Source: VMCP01 sp964415065 (GTDB lineage Bacteria > Bacteroidota > Bacteroidia > NS11-12g > UBA955). From it: 64,000 bases of DNA. The stretch's first letter is position 1. The number at the start of each line of letters is the position of its first letter. This document shows positions 18,585-26,264 of the stretch, one piece after another. The stretch covers positions 46,922 to 110,921 of the forward strand of contig CAYPYX010000001.1 in assembly GCA_964415065.1 (NCBI GenBank), read 5' to 3'. A program made the position numbers and the translations under genes. Below the pieces are notes generated by a model. That model did not search any database, was not told where the DNA came from, and saw nothing but the letters and a program-made list of their open reading frames with translations.

Positions 18585-19853
18585 ATGAAAATAGGATTCG
18601 ATGCTAAACGAGTATTTCACAACCCAACAGGATTGGGCAGCTATGCTCGTGCTACCATCGAATCCTTATTAGAATATAATTCTGACGTTGAAATATTTCT
18701 GTTTTGTCCTGATTTCCCTAAGCAGAAAAACAATCATTTTTTGAAAGGTAATACATTCTGGGATATAAAAAAGTTCCACCAGAGCAATGAAAATAACTTA
18801 GAATACCAACATTCGGAATTTCGACAATTAAAGTTAGTCGTTTCAGGTTACAAAAATGGCATTTTACAAAATTGGTGGCGACGAAGCGGAATGATAAAGC
18901 AATTGGTTAATTTAGAAATTGATGTATATCACGGTCTCACGAATGAAATTCCCAATAACATACCAAAACCAATTCGAAAAGCAGTCACCATACATGACGT
19001 GATTTTTATTAAATATCCGAATCAGTATAAATGGTTTGATCGATTTATTTATTTTCAAAAAACAAAACAAGCTGTAATTCAAGCAGATACAATATTTTAC
19101 ACGAGTAAGGCCACACAACATGATATTCATTTCTACTTTGGAAATGAACTAAATAAGCGTAGTACTCAGCCGGTTGAAAAAATTCATTATCAGCCAATAA
19201 AAAGGATTTTTGCTGATTTAAAGTGGCAACCAGATCTCCTAGAACCTTATTTTATTTACCATTCTACATTCAACTTACGCAAAAATCATTTACGATTGAT
19301 TCAAGCTTTTAGACAATATTTGGATCATAACCCTCAAATTTCAACAGTAAATAAATTAGTATTGGTTGGAAATGGTTCTTCGAAAGATATTCAAGCTGTA
19401 CAAAATGAAATTCTCAAAAACAACCTAAATAAAGAGATTAAATTAGTATTGGGATGCTCTGATAATCAATTGGTTGAATTATTGACAAAATCCAGTGGTT
19501 TTATTTACCCTAGTTTATTTGAAGGATTCGGAATACCATTATTTGAAGCTGCATCCTGTGGAATTCCAATTGCACTTTCTAATATCGAAGTATTTGAAGA
19601 ATTCAAAGAATTCTTGTCAGATGTGATTTTTTTCGATCCTCTATCCGTTGAATCTATTTCGACTGCGCTAGTTCAATTAAATTTGAAGTTTAAGGATTCA
19701 ATCATTAGAAACGAACAAAGTGTGTTATCTAAAAACGATCGGGAAAAAATATCTTCAATTAATTTGAATTACGATAGGCTGTTAAATCAAATTGATAGGA
19801 GTGTTTTCGCCGAAAATTTGATGAATATTTACTTAGGCAATCCCAATCCCTAA
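18585..19853 (+). CDS. GT4-type glycosyltransferase (group 1)
   Basis: A 422-residue glycosyltransferase. The N-terminal domain starts MKIGFDAKRVFHNPTGLGSY, a usual opening of group 1 enzymes with the glycine-rich acceptor loop. The C-terminal domain has FIYHSTFNLRKNHLRLIQAF and the donor-binding motif SGFIYPSLFEGFGIPLFEA with the conserved E-x7-E acids. It would add a sugar to a lipid or polysaccharide on the cytoplasmic face. No other polysaccharide genes flank it, so donor and acceptor are unknown. The 147 bases after it hold only a weak hairpin (around 19909-19931). Confidence 0.9.
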   Translation: MKIGFDAKRVFHNPTGLGSYARATIESLLEYNSDVEIFLFCPDFPKQKNNHFLKGNTFWDIKKFHQSNENNLEYQHSEFRQLKLVVSGYKNGILQNWWRRSGMIKQLVNLEIDVYHGLTNEIPNNIPKPIRKAVTIHDVIFIKYPNQYKWFDRFIYFQKTKQAVIQADTIFYTSKATQHDIHFYFGNELNKRSTQPVEKIHYQPIKRIFADLKWQPDLLEPYFIYHSTFNLRKNHLRLIQAFRQYLDHNPQISTVNKLVLVGNGSSKDIQAVQNEILKNNLNKEIKLVLGCSDNQLVELLTKSSGFIYPSLFEGFGIPLFEAASCGIPIALSNIEVFEEFKEFLSDVIFFDPLSVESISTALVQLNLKFKDSIIRNEQSVLSKNDREKISSINLNYDRLLNQIDRSVFAENLMNIYLGNPNP

Positions 19854-20000
19854 TTAATTCCTAAACCATTTAACTGGAATCGGTTAGTAAAAAATTGATT
19901 CTGTGGGTAAGAAAAACCCTAAGGTGTTTTTCAACCCTAAATCTGTGTCTAAGAAACCTGTAAAATTTTAGTTAGTAATTCTAAACGCGAAAAACCGATT

Positions 20001-20570
20001 CTATATATTTGATTTGAACAGCTTCACAGCAATAGCCAATAATATTACTCCAAAGAACTTTCTTACTACCATCATTCCCGATTTACCTATTTTTCTTTCA
20101 AACCAACCAGTGGTGTGTAAAACCAAAAACACGAGTAAAATATTCGGTAAAATCCCTAATAGAATAGTGGTTTTATCGTAGATTGCCTTTAAAGATAAGA
20201 TTGTAGTAAGGGTACCTGAGCCAGCGATGATTGGAAATGCAACTGGGATAATACTTCCTGAAGGAGTTTCAGGATCAGTTCTGAAAATATCAATACCTAA
20301 AACCATTTCAAGTGCCAATATAAACATAACAATACTTCCTGCCAAAGCAAAACTTTGCAGGTCGATCCCAATATATTTTAAGAAGTATTCTCCTACATAT
20401 AGAAAGCCGATCATTAAACTCGCTGAAGCTAAAGTTACCATTCCAGGATGGATATCCGGTATTTTTTGCTTTAGAGAAACCAAAATAGGAATGGAACCCA
20501 ACATATCTATTACGGCAAACAGGGTAAAAAATACTGTAATTACTTCGTTTATATTTATGTTGGTTTCCAT
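20001..20570 (-). CDS. MarC/NAAT-family membrane protein
   Basis: A 189-residue integral membrane protein with about six helices. The signature positions of MarC proteins are visible: FFTLFAVIDMLGSIPILVSL near the N-terminus and a central PVAFPIIAGSGTLTTIL repeat-like segment, which together resemble two pseudo-symmetric halves. Family members were once linked to antibiotic resistance but their transported substrate is unsettled (amino acids have been proposed). Complete and monocistronic by spacing (143 bases to the next gene). Confidence 0.9.
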   Translation of the reverse strand: METNININEVITVFFTLFAVIDMLGSIPILVSLKQKIPDIHPGMVTLASASLMIGFLYVGEYFLKYIGIDLQSFALAGSIVMFILALEMVLGIDIFRTDPETPSGSIIPVAFPIIAGSGTLTTILSLKAIYDKTTILLGILPNILLVFLVLHTTGWFERKIGKSGMMVVRKFFGVILLAIAVKLFKSNI

Positions 20571-20713
20571 TTTTTGTTGTTTTTAGGCTAGGGTATTTAA
20601 ATAATGAAATGTTCTTTATAATTCAAGGAATCTATGTTTGAATTTCACTCAGGATTCCGATTATCTCAACTCTTTAATGAAATAGAAGTACAAGGCGCAT
20701 CTAAATTCAAAAA

Positions 20714-21235
20714 TTACCACTTAATACTACAACCCACTGCTGGTATTTCTGGGTAATCTACTTCAATACCGTCTAATGCATATTCAATAGCATCTTCCAG
20801 ATATACATGAGTTACAGTTTGTTCATTATCCCAACTATCATCAATAGCACCTTTATATACTAATTCTCTGCGACTGTTAAATAAAAATACTTCAGGCGTT
20901 TTTGTAGCACCTAATTGTTTCGCAACTTCTTGATTCTCATCGTAAAGGTACTCGAACGGTAAATTCAATTGATTTTTCAACTGAATCATATTTTCGAAAC
21001 TATCTTGTGGTTGTACCGCTGGATTGTTCGGATTTATTGCAATTACTGCTAAATTGTCTTCTTCGAATTTGTTGGCCAATTTGATAATTCTTTGCCAATA
21101 TGCTTGCGAATACTTGCAGTGATTACAGGTAATAAAAATCGCTAATGCATACTGTTCATGATAATCAAATGAGTTCACCATATTTCCAGATGTACTCTTC
21201 AACTCAAATGGGGTTAAAATCTCTCCGATGTTCAT
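20714..21235 (-). CDS. thioredoxin-like peroxiredoxin-family (AhpC/TSA) protein
   Basis: A 173-residue redoxin. After an N-terminal ILTPFELKSTSGNMV segment typical of AhpC/TSA proteins comes FITCNHCKYSQAYW, a CxxC active site (ITCNHC) in the thioredoxin position. It continues with VIAINPNN, a LPFEYLYDENQEVAKQLGATKTPEVFLF segment containing the conserved cis-Pro (TPEVF), and a final Cys in AVGCSIKW. No signal peptide, so cytosolic. Likely thiol-disulfide or peroxide handling; substrate unknown. Divergent from dnaX. Confidence 0.85.
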   Translation of the reverse strand: MNIGEILTPFELKSTSGNMVNSFDYHEQYALAIFITCNHCKYSQAYWQRIIKLANKFEEDNLAVIAINPNNPAVQPQDSFENMIQLKNQLNLPFEYLYDENQEVAKQLGATKTPEVFLFNSRRELVYKGAIDDSWDNEQTVTHVYLEDAIEYALDGIEVDYPEIPAVGCSIKW

Positions 21236-21359
21236 TTCGAATACAAATTAAGAACAATTTTTGAGCAATGAAAAGGAATCCTTCTAAGAGTGAATAAAAA
21301 ACTGAAATAATTATAGCTCGTTCATTGTCCAACTCATAAAAAAGAGATTAATTTGCATT

Positions 21360-23303
21360 GTGGAATCATACATTGTTTCAGCCAGAAAGTATCGTCCTAC
21401 AACTTTTACAGATGTAGTAGGACAGAAGCATGTTGCGGAAACATTAATGCATGAAATCACCAATAATAAATTAGCTCAAGCATTCTTATTTACAGGTCCA
21501 AGAGGTGTAGGAAAAACTACTTGTGCTCGAATTCTAGCTAAAGTAATCAATCAGCAAAATGGTGAAAACTTAGATCACGACTTTGCATTTAATATTTTTG
21601 AGTTAGATGCAGCCTCGAATAATGCTGTTGAGGATATTCGAAATTTAATTGATCAGGTTCGAATTCCTCCTCAAGTGGGTAAATACAAAGTATACATTAT
21701 TGACGAGGTGCACATGTTGACAACAAGCGCATTCAATGCGTTTCTTAAAACATTGGAAGAGCCTCCTAGCTATGCTATTTTTATCTTGGCTACCACTGAA
21801 AAGCATAAAATACTTCCAACTATTTTAAGCCGCTGCCAGGTATTTAATTTTAATCGGATTGAAACCAAAGATATGGTTGAACATCTGGCCATGATTGCAA
21901 AAAATGAAAATGTTCAAGTATCTGAAGATGTACTTCATTTGATCGCAAACAAGGCTGATGGTGGTTTGAGGGATGCCTTGAGTTTGTTTGATCAGCTAGC
22001 AAGTTTTTCTGCGGGTGAAGTGACTTACGAAAAAGCGGTCGACATGCTTAATATTTTGGATGTTGAAACCTTTTTTAGTTTAACAGAGCATGCTATCAAG
22101 CAAGAGGTCGGGGAAGGGCTTCTTATTATTGACAAAGCCATTAACCAAGGATTTGATGGTTCACTCATTATAGGAGGTTTCGCTCAGCATTTTAGAAACT
22201 TAATGGTCAGCAAAGATTCATTAACCAACAGTTTACTGGATGTTTCAGAATCTTACAAGATCAAGTACAAGGAACAATCTTCAAAGCTTTCAATGGCGTT
22301 TTTGTTAAATGCATTGAACATTACTCATGAAGCCGACGAAAAATTCAAATCGTCGCGAAATCCAAGGTTGCTTATTGAGGTAACCTATATAAAGCTTTCA
22401 CACGTATTACAATTTGTTTCTGAACTTCCCACACTTGAGGAAGTAAAAAAAAAATTAACTAGTCCCAGATTAAGTAATGCTGATGGGGCTAATACAACTC
22501 CAACGAAGAGCATTGTAGATCGTAATACGCCTACAATAAAGGAAGATACGGTTAAAAAAGTTACACAGTCTCGATTGGGAGCCATCGATTTTAAAGCGTT
22601 TAAAAATCTGAAGAATTCTCAGAATTCTGATGGTAATTCATCCGATAATTCTAACGTAATAAATACGTTACCTTCTAATTTAGAAAACAGTATTGAATCT
22701 AATTCCTTTAAAACTTTAGAATCACAGGAATCATTGAATACTGATTTGAATGGTTTGAAAATAAGCAGCTCGGAAGTTGAGGTGAACACAATCACAAATT
22801 CAAATTCTAGCGAAAAAGGGTCCCCCAAAATTCATTCGACAAATGAACAATTAAATCCGTCCGACAAGATTGAAAGTATTTCTGGGGATTTAAACTCTAA
22901 TTCGATAAATGAAACACCGAAAATTCAGAAAATTAAAACCTCAAACACTCTATCTCAAGAGCCAATCACGGTTGACCAATTAATCTCTAAAATATCTGCC
23001 GACAAATCTCCCAGAATTGTATCTCTTCTTAAATCGGTTAAATGCGATATAATTAGTAATAAATTTAAAATAACTGCTTCGAGCCAGCTGCACATGGTAG
23101 CATTTGAAGAACTTAGAATATCATTAACTCAGGATTTATTTCTCCATTCCAACGGACAAATAACCGAGTTTGATTTGGAAATGGGGGAAGTAGAATATTC
23201 AGCGAGAAGACCCTATACAGATAAAGAAAAGTTGGACTATTTGATGGGAAAACATCCGAAACTGGTAGAAGCGATGGAAAAATTGCAACTTAGATTACCT
23301 TAA
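21360..23303 (+). CDS. dnaX: DNA polymerase III subunits tau/gamma
   Basis: A 647-residue clamp-loader ATPase. Domain I has Walker A GPRGVGKTT (about 46-54), Walker B IIDEVHML (about 113-120) and the SRC sensor in PTILSRCQ. Between them the usual zinc module with four Cys is missing (INQQNGENLDHDFAF), as I recall for Flavobacteriia. The AAA+ and collar parts end near 355. A low-complexity Ser/Asn-rich linker spans about 370-550, then a tau-type C-terminal domain. GTG start at 21360, with TTAATTTG eight bases upstream. An A10 run at codons 362-365 could produce the shorter gamma form (see that feature). Confidence 0.95.
   Translation: MESYIVSARKYRPTTFTDVVGQKHVAETLMHEITNNKLAQAFLFTGPRGVGKTTCARILAKVINQQNGENLDHDFAFNIFELDAASNNAVEDIRNLIDQVRIPPQVGKYKVYIIDEVHMLTTSAFNAFLKTLEEPPSYAIFILATTEKHKILPTILSRCQVFNFNRIETKDMVEHLAMIAKNENVQVSEDVLHLIANKADGGLRDALSLFDQLASFSAGEVTYEKAVDMLNILDVETFFSLTEHAIKQEVGEGLLIIDKAINQGFDGSLIIGGFAQHFRNLMVSKDSLTNSLLDVSESYKIKYKEQSSKLSMAFLLNALNITHEADEKFKSSRNPRLLIEVTYIKLSHVLQFVSELPTLEEVKKKLTSPRLSNADGANTTPTKSIVDRNTPTIKEDTVKKVTQSRLGAIDFKAFKNLKNSQNSDGNSSDNSNVINTLPSNLENSIESNSFKTLESQESLNTDLNGLKISSSEVEVNTITNSNSSEKGSPKIHSTNEQLNPSDKIESISGDLNSNSINETPKIQKIKTSNTLSQEPITVDQLISKISADKSPRIVSLLKSVKCDIISNKFKITASSQLHMVAFEELRISLTQDLFLHSNGQITEFDLEMGEVEYSARRPYTDKEKLDYLMGKHPKLVEAMEKLQLRLP
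22445..22454 (+). other. A10 slippery run in dnaX, candidate gamma-producing slippage site
   Basis: Ten consecutive A residues span codons 362-365 (GTA AAA AAA AAA, then TTA ACT AGT). Adding one A gives ATT AAC TAG, a stop two codons after the run. Removing one A gives AAT TAA, an immediate stop. Either slip ends the protein at about 365-367 residues, at the boundary between the clamp-loader core and the tau-specific tail. In Thermus dnaX an A9 run makes gamma by transcriptional slippage; here the mechanism is inferred. Confidence 0.6.
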
Positions 23304-23359
23304 TCGTTGAAGAAGCTTTAAACTTCGATTGTTTTGGCTTTATTTTGTATTACTAAACA

Positions 23360-24523
23360 ATGAACTCACAAATATCTTTTGATAACACGGAAATTGCCTT
23401 TAAAAGCAAGAATAATGGAGAGTTGAAAAAAGCAAGATTGCTTTTCAAATCATTTGATTACCCATGGTTACTAAAATGGGGACCAGGGATGGCCAAAGTT
23501 GCACTAAATTTAGGATTCAAGTCGGTCATCAAAAATACCATTTTCGAACAATTCTGTGGTGGCGAAAATATCCAAGATTGTCAATTAACGATCAATCGAC
23601 TGAATGCTTCAGGTATTGGCACTATTTTGGATTATTCTGTAGAAGGTGAAGAATCAGAATCTGTTTTTGAATCAACTGCTGAAGAAATTATTCGTACTAT
23701 TTTGGCCGCTCAGAAACAGCCAGAATCCATTCCTTTTGCTGTTTTCAAAGTTACTGGTGTTATTCATTCCGATTTATTGGCAAAAATGACTTCTCAGTCC
23801 GAATTAACATCCCCGGAGAAAAAAAATTGGGAAGACGGTGTTCGTCGGTTCTTTAAAATTTGTCAGACTGCTTTTGATTGTAAAGTTCGTTTATTTATTG
23901 ATGCCGAAGAAACTTGGTTGCAAGAGGCTATTGATCGCTTAGCCGAAGAAGCTATGTTGAGATTTAATCAAGAATCAACCATTATTTACAACACGCTTCA
24001 AATGTATCGTCATGATCGATTAGACTATTTAAAGAACCAAATTGCTTCAACAACACATCATTTAGGTTTTAAAATTGTTCGTGGAGCTTATATGGAAAAA
24101 GAGCGAGCTCGCGCTCAAGAAATGGGTTACTTGGATCCTATTCAAAAAGATAAATTTGCCACGGATAAAGATTATGATAGTGCAGTTGAATTGTGTTTAG
24201 AACATCATTTGAGAGTTCAAATTTGCATTGGAACACACAATGAATTAAGTTCTTTAAAAGGTACGGAATTACTTCAAAAACACGGTTTAAAAAATCAACA
24301 TCCTGGGGTATTTTTCAGTCAATTATTAGGAATGAGTGACCATATCAGTTATAATTTATCCAACTTAGGTTACAATGTTGCAAAATATGTTCCTTATGGT
24401 CCAGTAAGTGCAGTAATACCCTATTTGACTCGAAGAGCGCAAGAAAACTCATCCGTTGCTGGTCAAATGGGACGTGAGTTGGGACTTATCGAAAAAGAAT
24501 TAAAACGCAGATCCAAATCCTGA
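23360..24523 (+). CDS. proline dehydrogenase (PRODH)
   Basis: A 387-residue FAD enzyme that oxidises proline to pyrroline-5-carboxylate and passes electrons to the quinone pool. It has the TIM-barrel PRODH signature: FEQFCGGENIQD near the N-terminus, GTILDYSVEGEES, LFIDAEETWLQEAID, FKIVRGAYMEKERARA (substrate and FAD contacts), and the C-terminal YVPYGPVSAVIPYLTRRAQEN. It is the monofunctional form; the P5C dehydrogenase domain of PutA is absent and no P5CDH gene is nearby. Its stop is one base before the ccmC-like gene, so it probably shares the cytochrome c maturation transcript. Confidence 0.93.
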   Translation: MNSQISFDNTEIAFKSKNNGELKKARLLFKSFDYPWLLKWGPGMAKVALNLGFKSVIKNTIFEQFCGGENIQDCQLTINRLNASGIGTILDYSVEGEESESVFESTAEEIIRTILAAQKQPESIPFAVFKVTGVIHSDLLAKMTSQSELTSPEKKNWEDGVRRFFKICQTAFDCKVRLFIDAEETWLQEAIDRLAEEAMLRFNQESTIIYNTLQMYRHDRLDYLKNQIASTTHHLGFKIVRGAYMEKERARAQEMGYLDPIQKDKFATDKDYDSAVELCLEHHLRVQICIGTHNELSSLKGTELLQKHGLKNQHPGVFFSQLLGMSDHISYNLSNLGYNVAKYVPYGPVSAVIPYLTRRAQENSSVAGQMGRELGLIEKELKRRSKS

Positions 24524-24524
24524 G

Positions 24525-25649
24525 ATGAAATTCTGGAATTTACACCGATTGAATAGATTCAATAACGCAGTACTATGGATTTCTGCATTATTGTTGATCT
24601 ATGTGGTTGTTGGTGGATTGGGTACCGCTTTAAAAACGGGTGTGGTCTCTGTAGAACCTTTCCGAATAAAATCGGATTCGTTGAGTCATGTAACCATCAA
24701 ACTTCATTCACCTTTGCATCAAGATGGTAGTTTAAAAGCTTTGTCTTTGGTACTTAAAAATTCGAAAAATGACTCCCAGATTTGGGAATTCAGAAAGGTA
24801 AAATTTGATAATCGCAAAAACGCAATAGAGTCAGATTTAAAATTGATATTGGGCATAAAATCTAGTTCATTTAGTGCTGATATGTTTCTGAAATTAAGAA
24901 ATTCTAGTGGAGATTCATTTTTTGTTTATTATCCTGATGCTTTGTGGGTGGAAAAGTCTCAGAGCGACACTTCAATTTCGAATGTTTCGTTATGGTCGGC
25001 TAACGATAAAACACCAATTGTTGATCAAGTGGAAAAAGGGTTTCCCAATCGGAATATACTGTACGAAAGCATTAGGAATTTATTGTACCACGTACCCATG
25101 TGGTTCAGCATGATGTTTTTACTGGGATTATCCATGGTGTTTGCAATGAAGTATTTATCCAGTCAAGATTTAAAACACGATTATTATTCAGAAGCATTTA
25201 CCAAGGTTGCTATTTTAAACGGTATTTTAGGATGTATTACTGGATCCATTTGGGCTCGAGTGACATGGCAAAGTTGGTGGCCAGCTGAAGATCCCAAATT
25301 GAATGGGGTAGCTATTGGTATGTTAATGTATTTGGCCTATTTGATCCTTCGTTCTAGTATACGTGATAATTATCAAAAAGCGCGAATTTCTTCGGTATAT
25401 AGTGTTTTGATTTATCCCATTTTCATTGCTTTGATTGCTATCATGCCTAAACTCTCTAGTACTTCTTTACATCCTGGAACAGGTGGAAGTGTTGGTTTCA
25501 ATAAGTATGATTTAGATAACACTCTTAGATTTTATTTTTATCCTGCAGTTTTGGGATGGATTGGTTTATTTTACTACATTTCTACGCTGAAAATTAGATT
25601 AACACTTTTAGCCAAAAAACAAGAAGAAATAGAAGCGAACGAAATTTAA
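24525..25649 (+). CDS. CcmC/CcsA-family haem handling protein with extracytoplasmic insertion
   Basis: A 374-residue inner-membrane protein. The second half has the family pattern: RNLLYHVPMWFSMMF (His in the second helix), a degenerate tryptophan-rich loop WQSWWPAEDPKLNG in place of the WWD motif, and SSTSLHPGTGG with a second conserved-type His. About six helices in all. Between helix 1 (about 15-36) and helix 2 (about 187) lie roughly 145 mostly beta-type residues (VSVEPFRIKSDSLSH onward) not found in ordinary CcmC of about 220 residues. Followed by ccmD, ccmE and ccmF. It delivers haem to CcmE in system I. Confidence 0.8.
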   Translation: MKFWNLHRLNRFNNAVLWISALLLIYVVVGGLGTALKTGVVSVEPFRIKSDSLSHVTIKLHSPLHQDGSLKALSLVLKNSKNDSQIWEFRKVKFDNRKNAIESDLKLILGIKSSSFSADMFLKLRNSSGDSFFVYYPDALWVEKSQSDTSISNVSLWSANDKTPIVDQVEKGFPNRNILYESIRNLLYHVPMWFSMMFLLGLSMVFAMKYLSSQDLKHDYYSEAFTKVAILNGILGCITGSIWARVTWQSWWPAEDPKLNGVAIGMLMYLAYLILRSSIRDNYQKARISSVYSVLIYPIFIALIAIMPKLSSTSLHPGTGGSVGFNKYDLDNTLRFYFYPAVLGWIGLFYYISTLKIRLTLLAKKQEEIEANEI

Positions 25650-25689
25650 ATATGATTAAACAATTAGTTTAATAAATACATTATAATAA

Positions 25690-25836
25690 ATGGAAAATCA
25701 AATAGTTGAAATATTATCAAACAATATGAAATATCAAGTAGTAATTGCCGTGTTAACCGTAATATTGATTGGAACGATTATCATGTTGTTTCGAATGAAT
25801 AAGAAAATTAGCAAATTGGAGGAAAAAATCAAATGA
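25690..25836 (+). CDS. CcmD-like 48-residue membrane peptide
   Basis: Very short gene from ATG 25690 to TGA 25834-25836. The product has a polar N-terminus, a single hydrophobic helix (about 16-34, VVIAVLTVILIGTIIMLF) and a charged, lysine-rich C-terminal segment (MNKKISKLEEKIK). That architecture and its place between ccmC and ccmE are those of CcmD, a peptide that helps release haem-loaded CcmE. The last codons overlap the ccmE start as ATGA, indicating translational coupling. CcmD sequences are poorly conserved, so the name rests on size, topology and position. Confidence 0.7.
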   Translation: MENQIVEILSNNMKYQVVIAVLTVILIGTIIMLFRMNKKISKLEEKIK

Positions 25837-26252
25837 AACCTTTACACATCATCCTCATCTTAATTGCGGGAATCGCCATTGCAGCTGTTGTTGGCATGTG
25901 GGATAATACTTCACGTTATGTTTCTTTTCAGGAAGCAGATGAATTAGCAAAGGAAAATCCTTCAAAAAATTTCCATGTTGTGTGTAAATTAAGTAAAGCC
26001 AAACCAATCCAATATGATCCTCAAAAAGATCCGAACCATCTGGTTTTTTATGCTATTGATAGTTTGGGAGTTGAAAAGAGAATCGAATTTGGACAGCCTA
26101 AGCCTCAAGATTTGGAAAGAAGCGAAAAAATTGTTCTAAACGGACGTAGCATGGGCGACTTCTTTTATGCTGAAACTATTTTAAGCAAATGTCCTTCAAA
26201 ATACGAAGACGCTCCAGTTAAAGAACACCCTGCAGACATTCCTCGAAACTAA
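25833..26252 (+). CDS. ccmE: cytochrome c maturation haem chaperone CcmE (CxxxY type)
   Basis: A 139-residue membrane-anchored periplasmic protein. N-terminal anchor helix about 4-22, then an OB-fold beta domain (about 28-115). The usual haem-attaching His of the HxxxY motif is replaced by Cys: SKCPSKY gives C120-P-S-K-Y124, a CxxxY form known from some bacteria and archaea and common in Bacteroidota as I recall. This sets the chemistry of haem attachment apart from E. coli CcmE. It overlaps ccmD by four bases and is followed 12 bases later by ccmF. Confidence 0.88.
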   Translation: MKPLHIILILIAGIAIAAVVGMWDNTSRYVSFQEADELAKENPSKNFHVVCKLSKAKPIQYDPQKDPNHLVFYAIDSLGVEKRIEFGQPKPQDLERSEKIVLNGRSMGDFFYAETILSKCPSKYEDAPVKEHPADIPRN

Positions 26253-26264
26253 AAAAACAAAATT

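Noticed and set aside
19909..19931. Terminator after the glycosyltransferase gene
   Set aside because: The stem (GAAAAAC/GTTTTTC) is short, AT-rich and lacks a clear T run.
22445..22454. dnaX as a frameshifted or mis-sequenced gene because of the A10 run
   Set aside because: The zero frame continues for 280 codons into a tau-type C-terminal domain with normal codon use, so the full-length frame is real.
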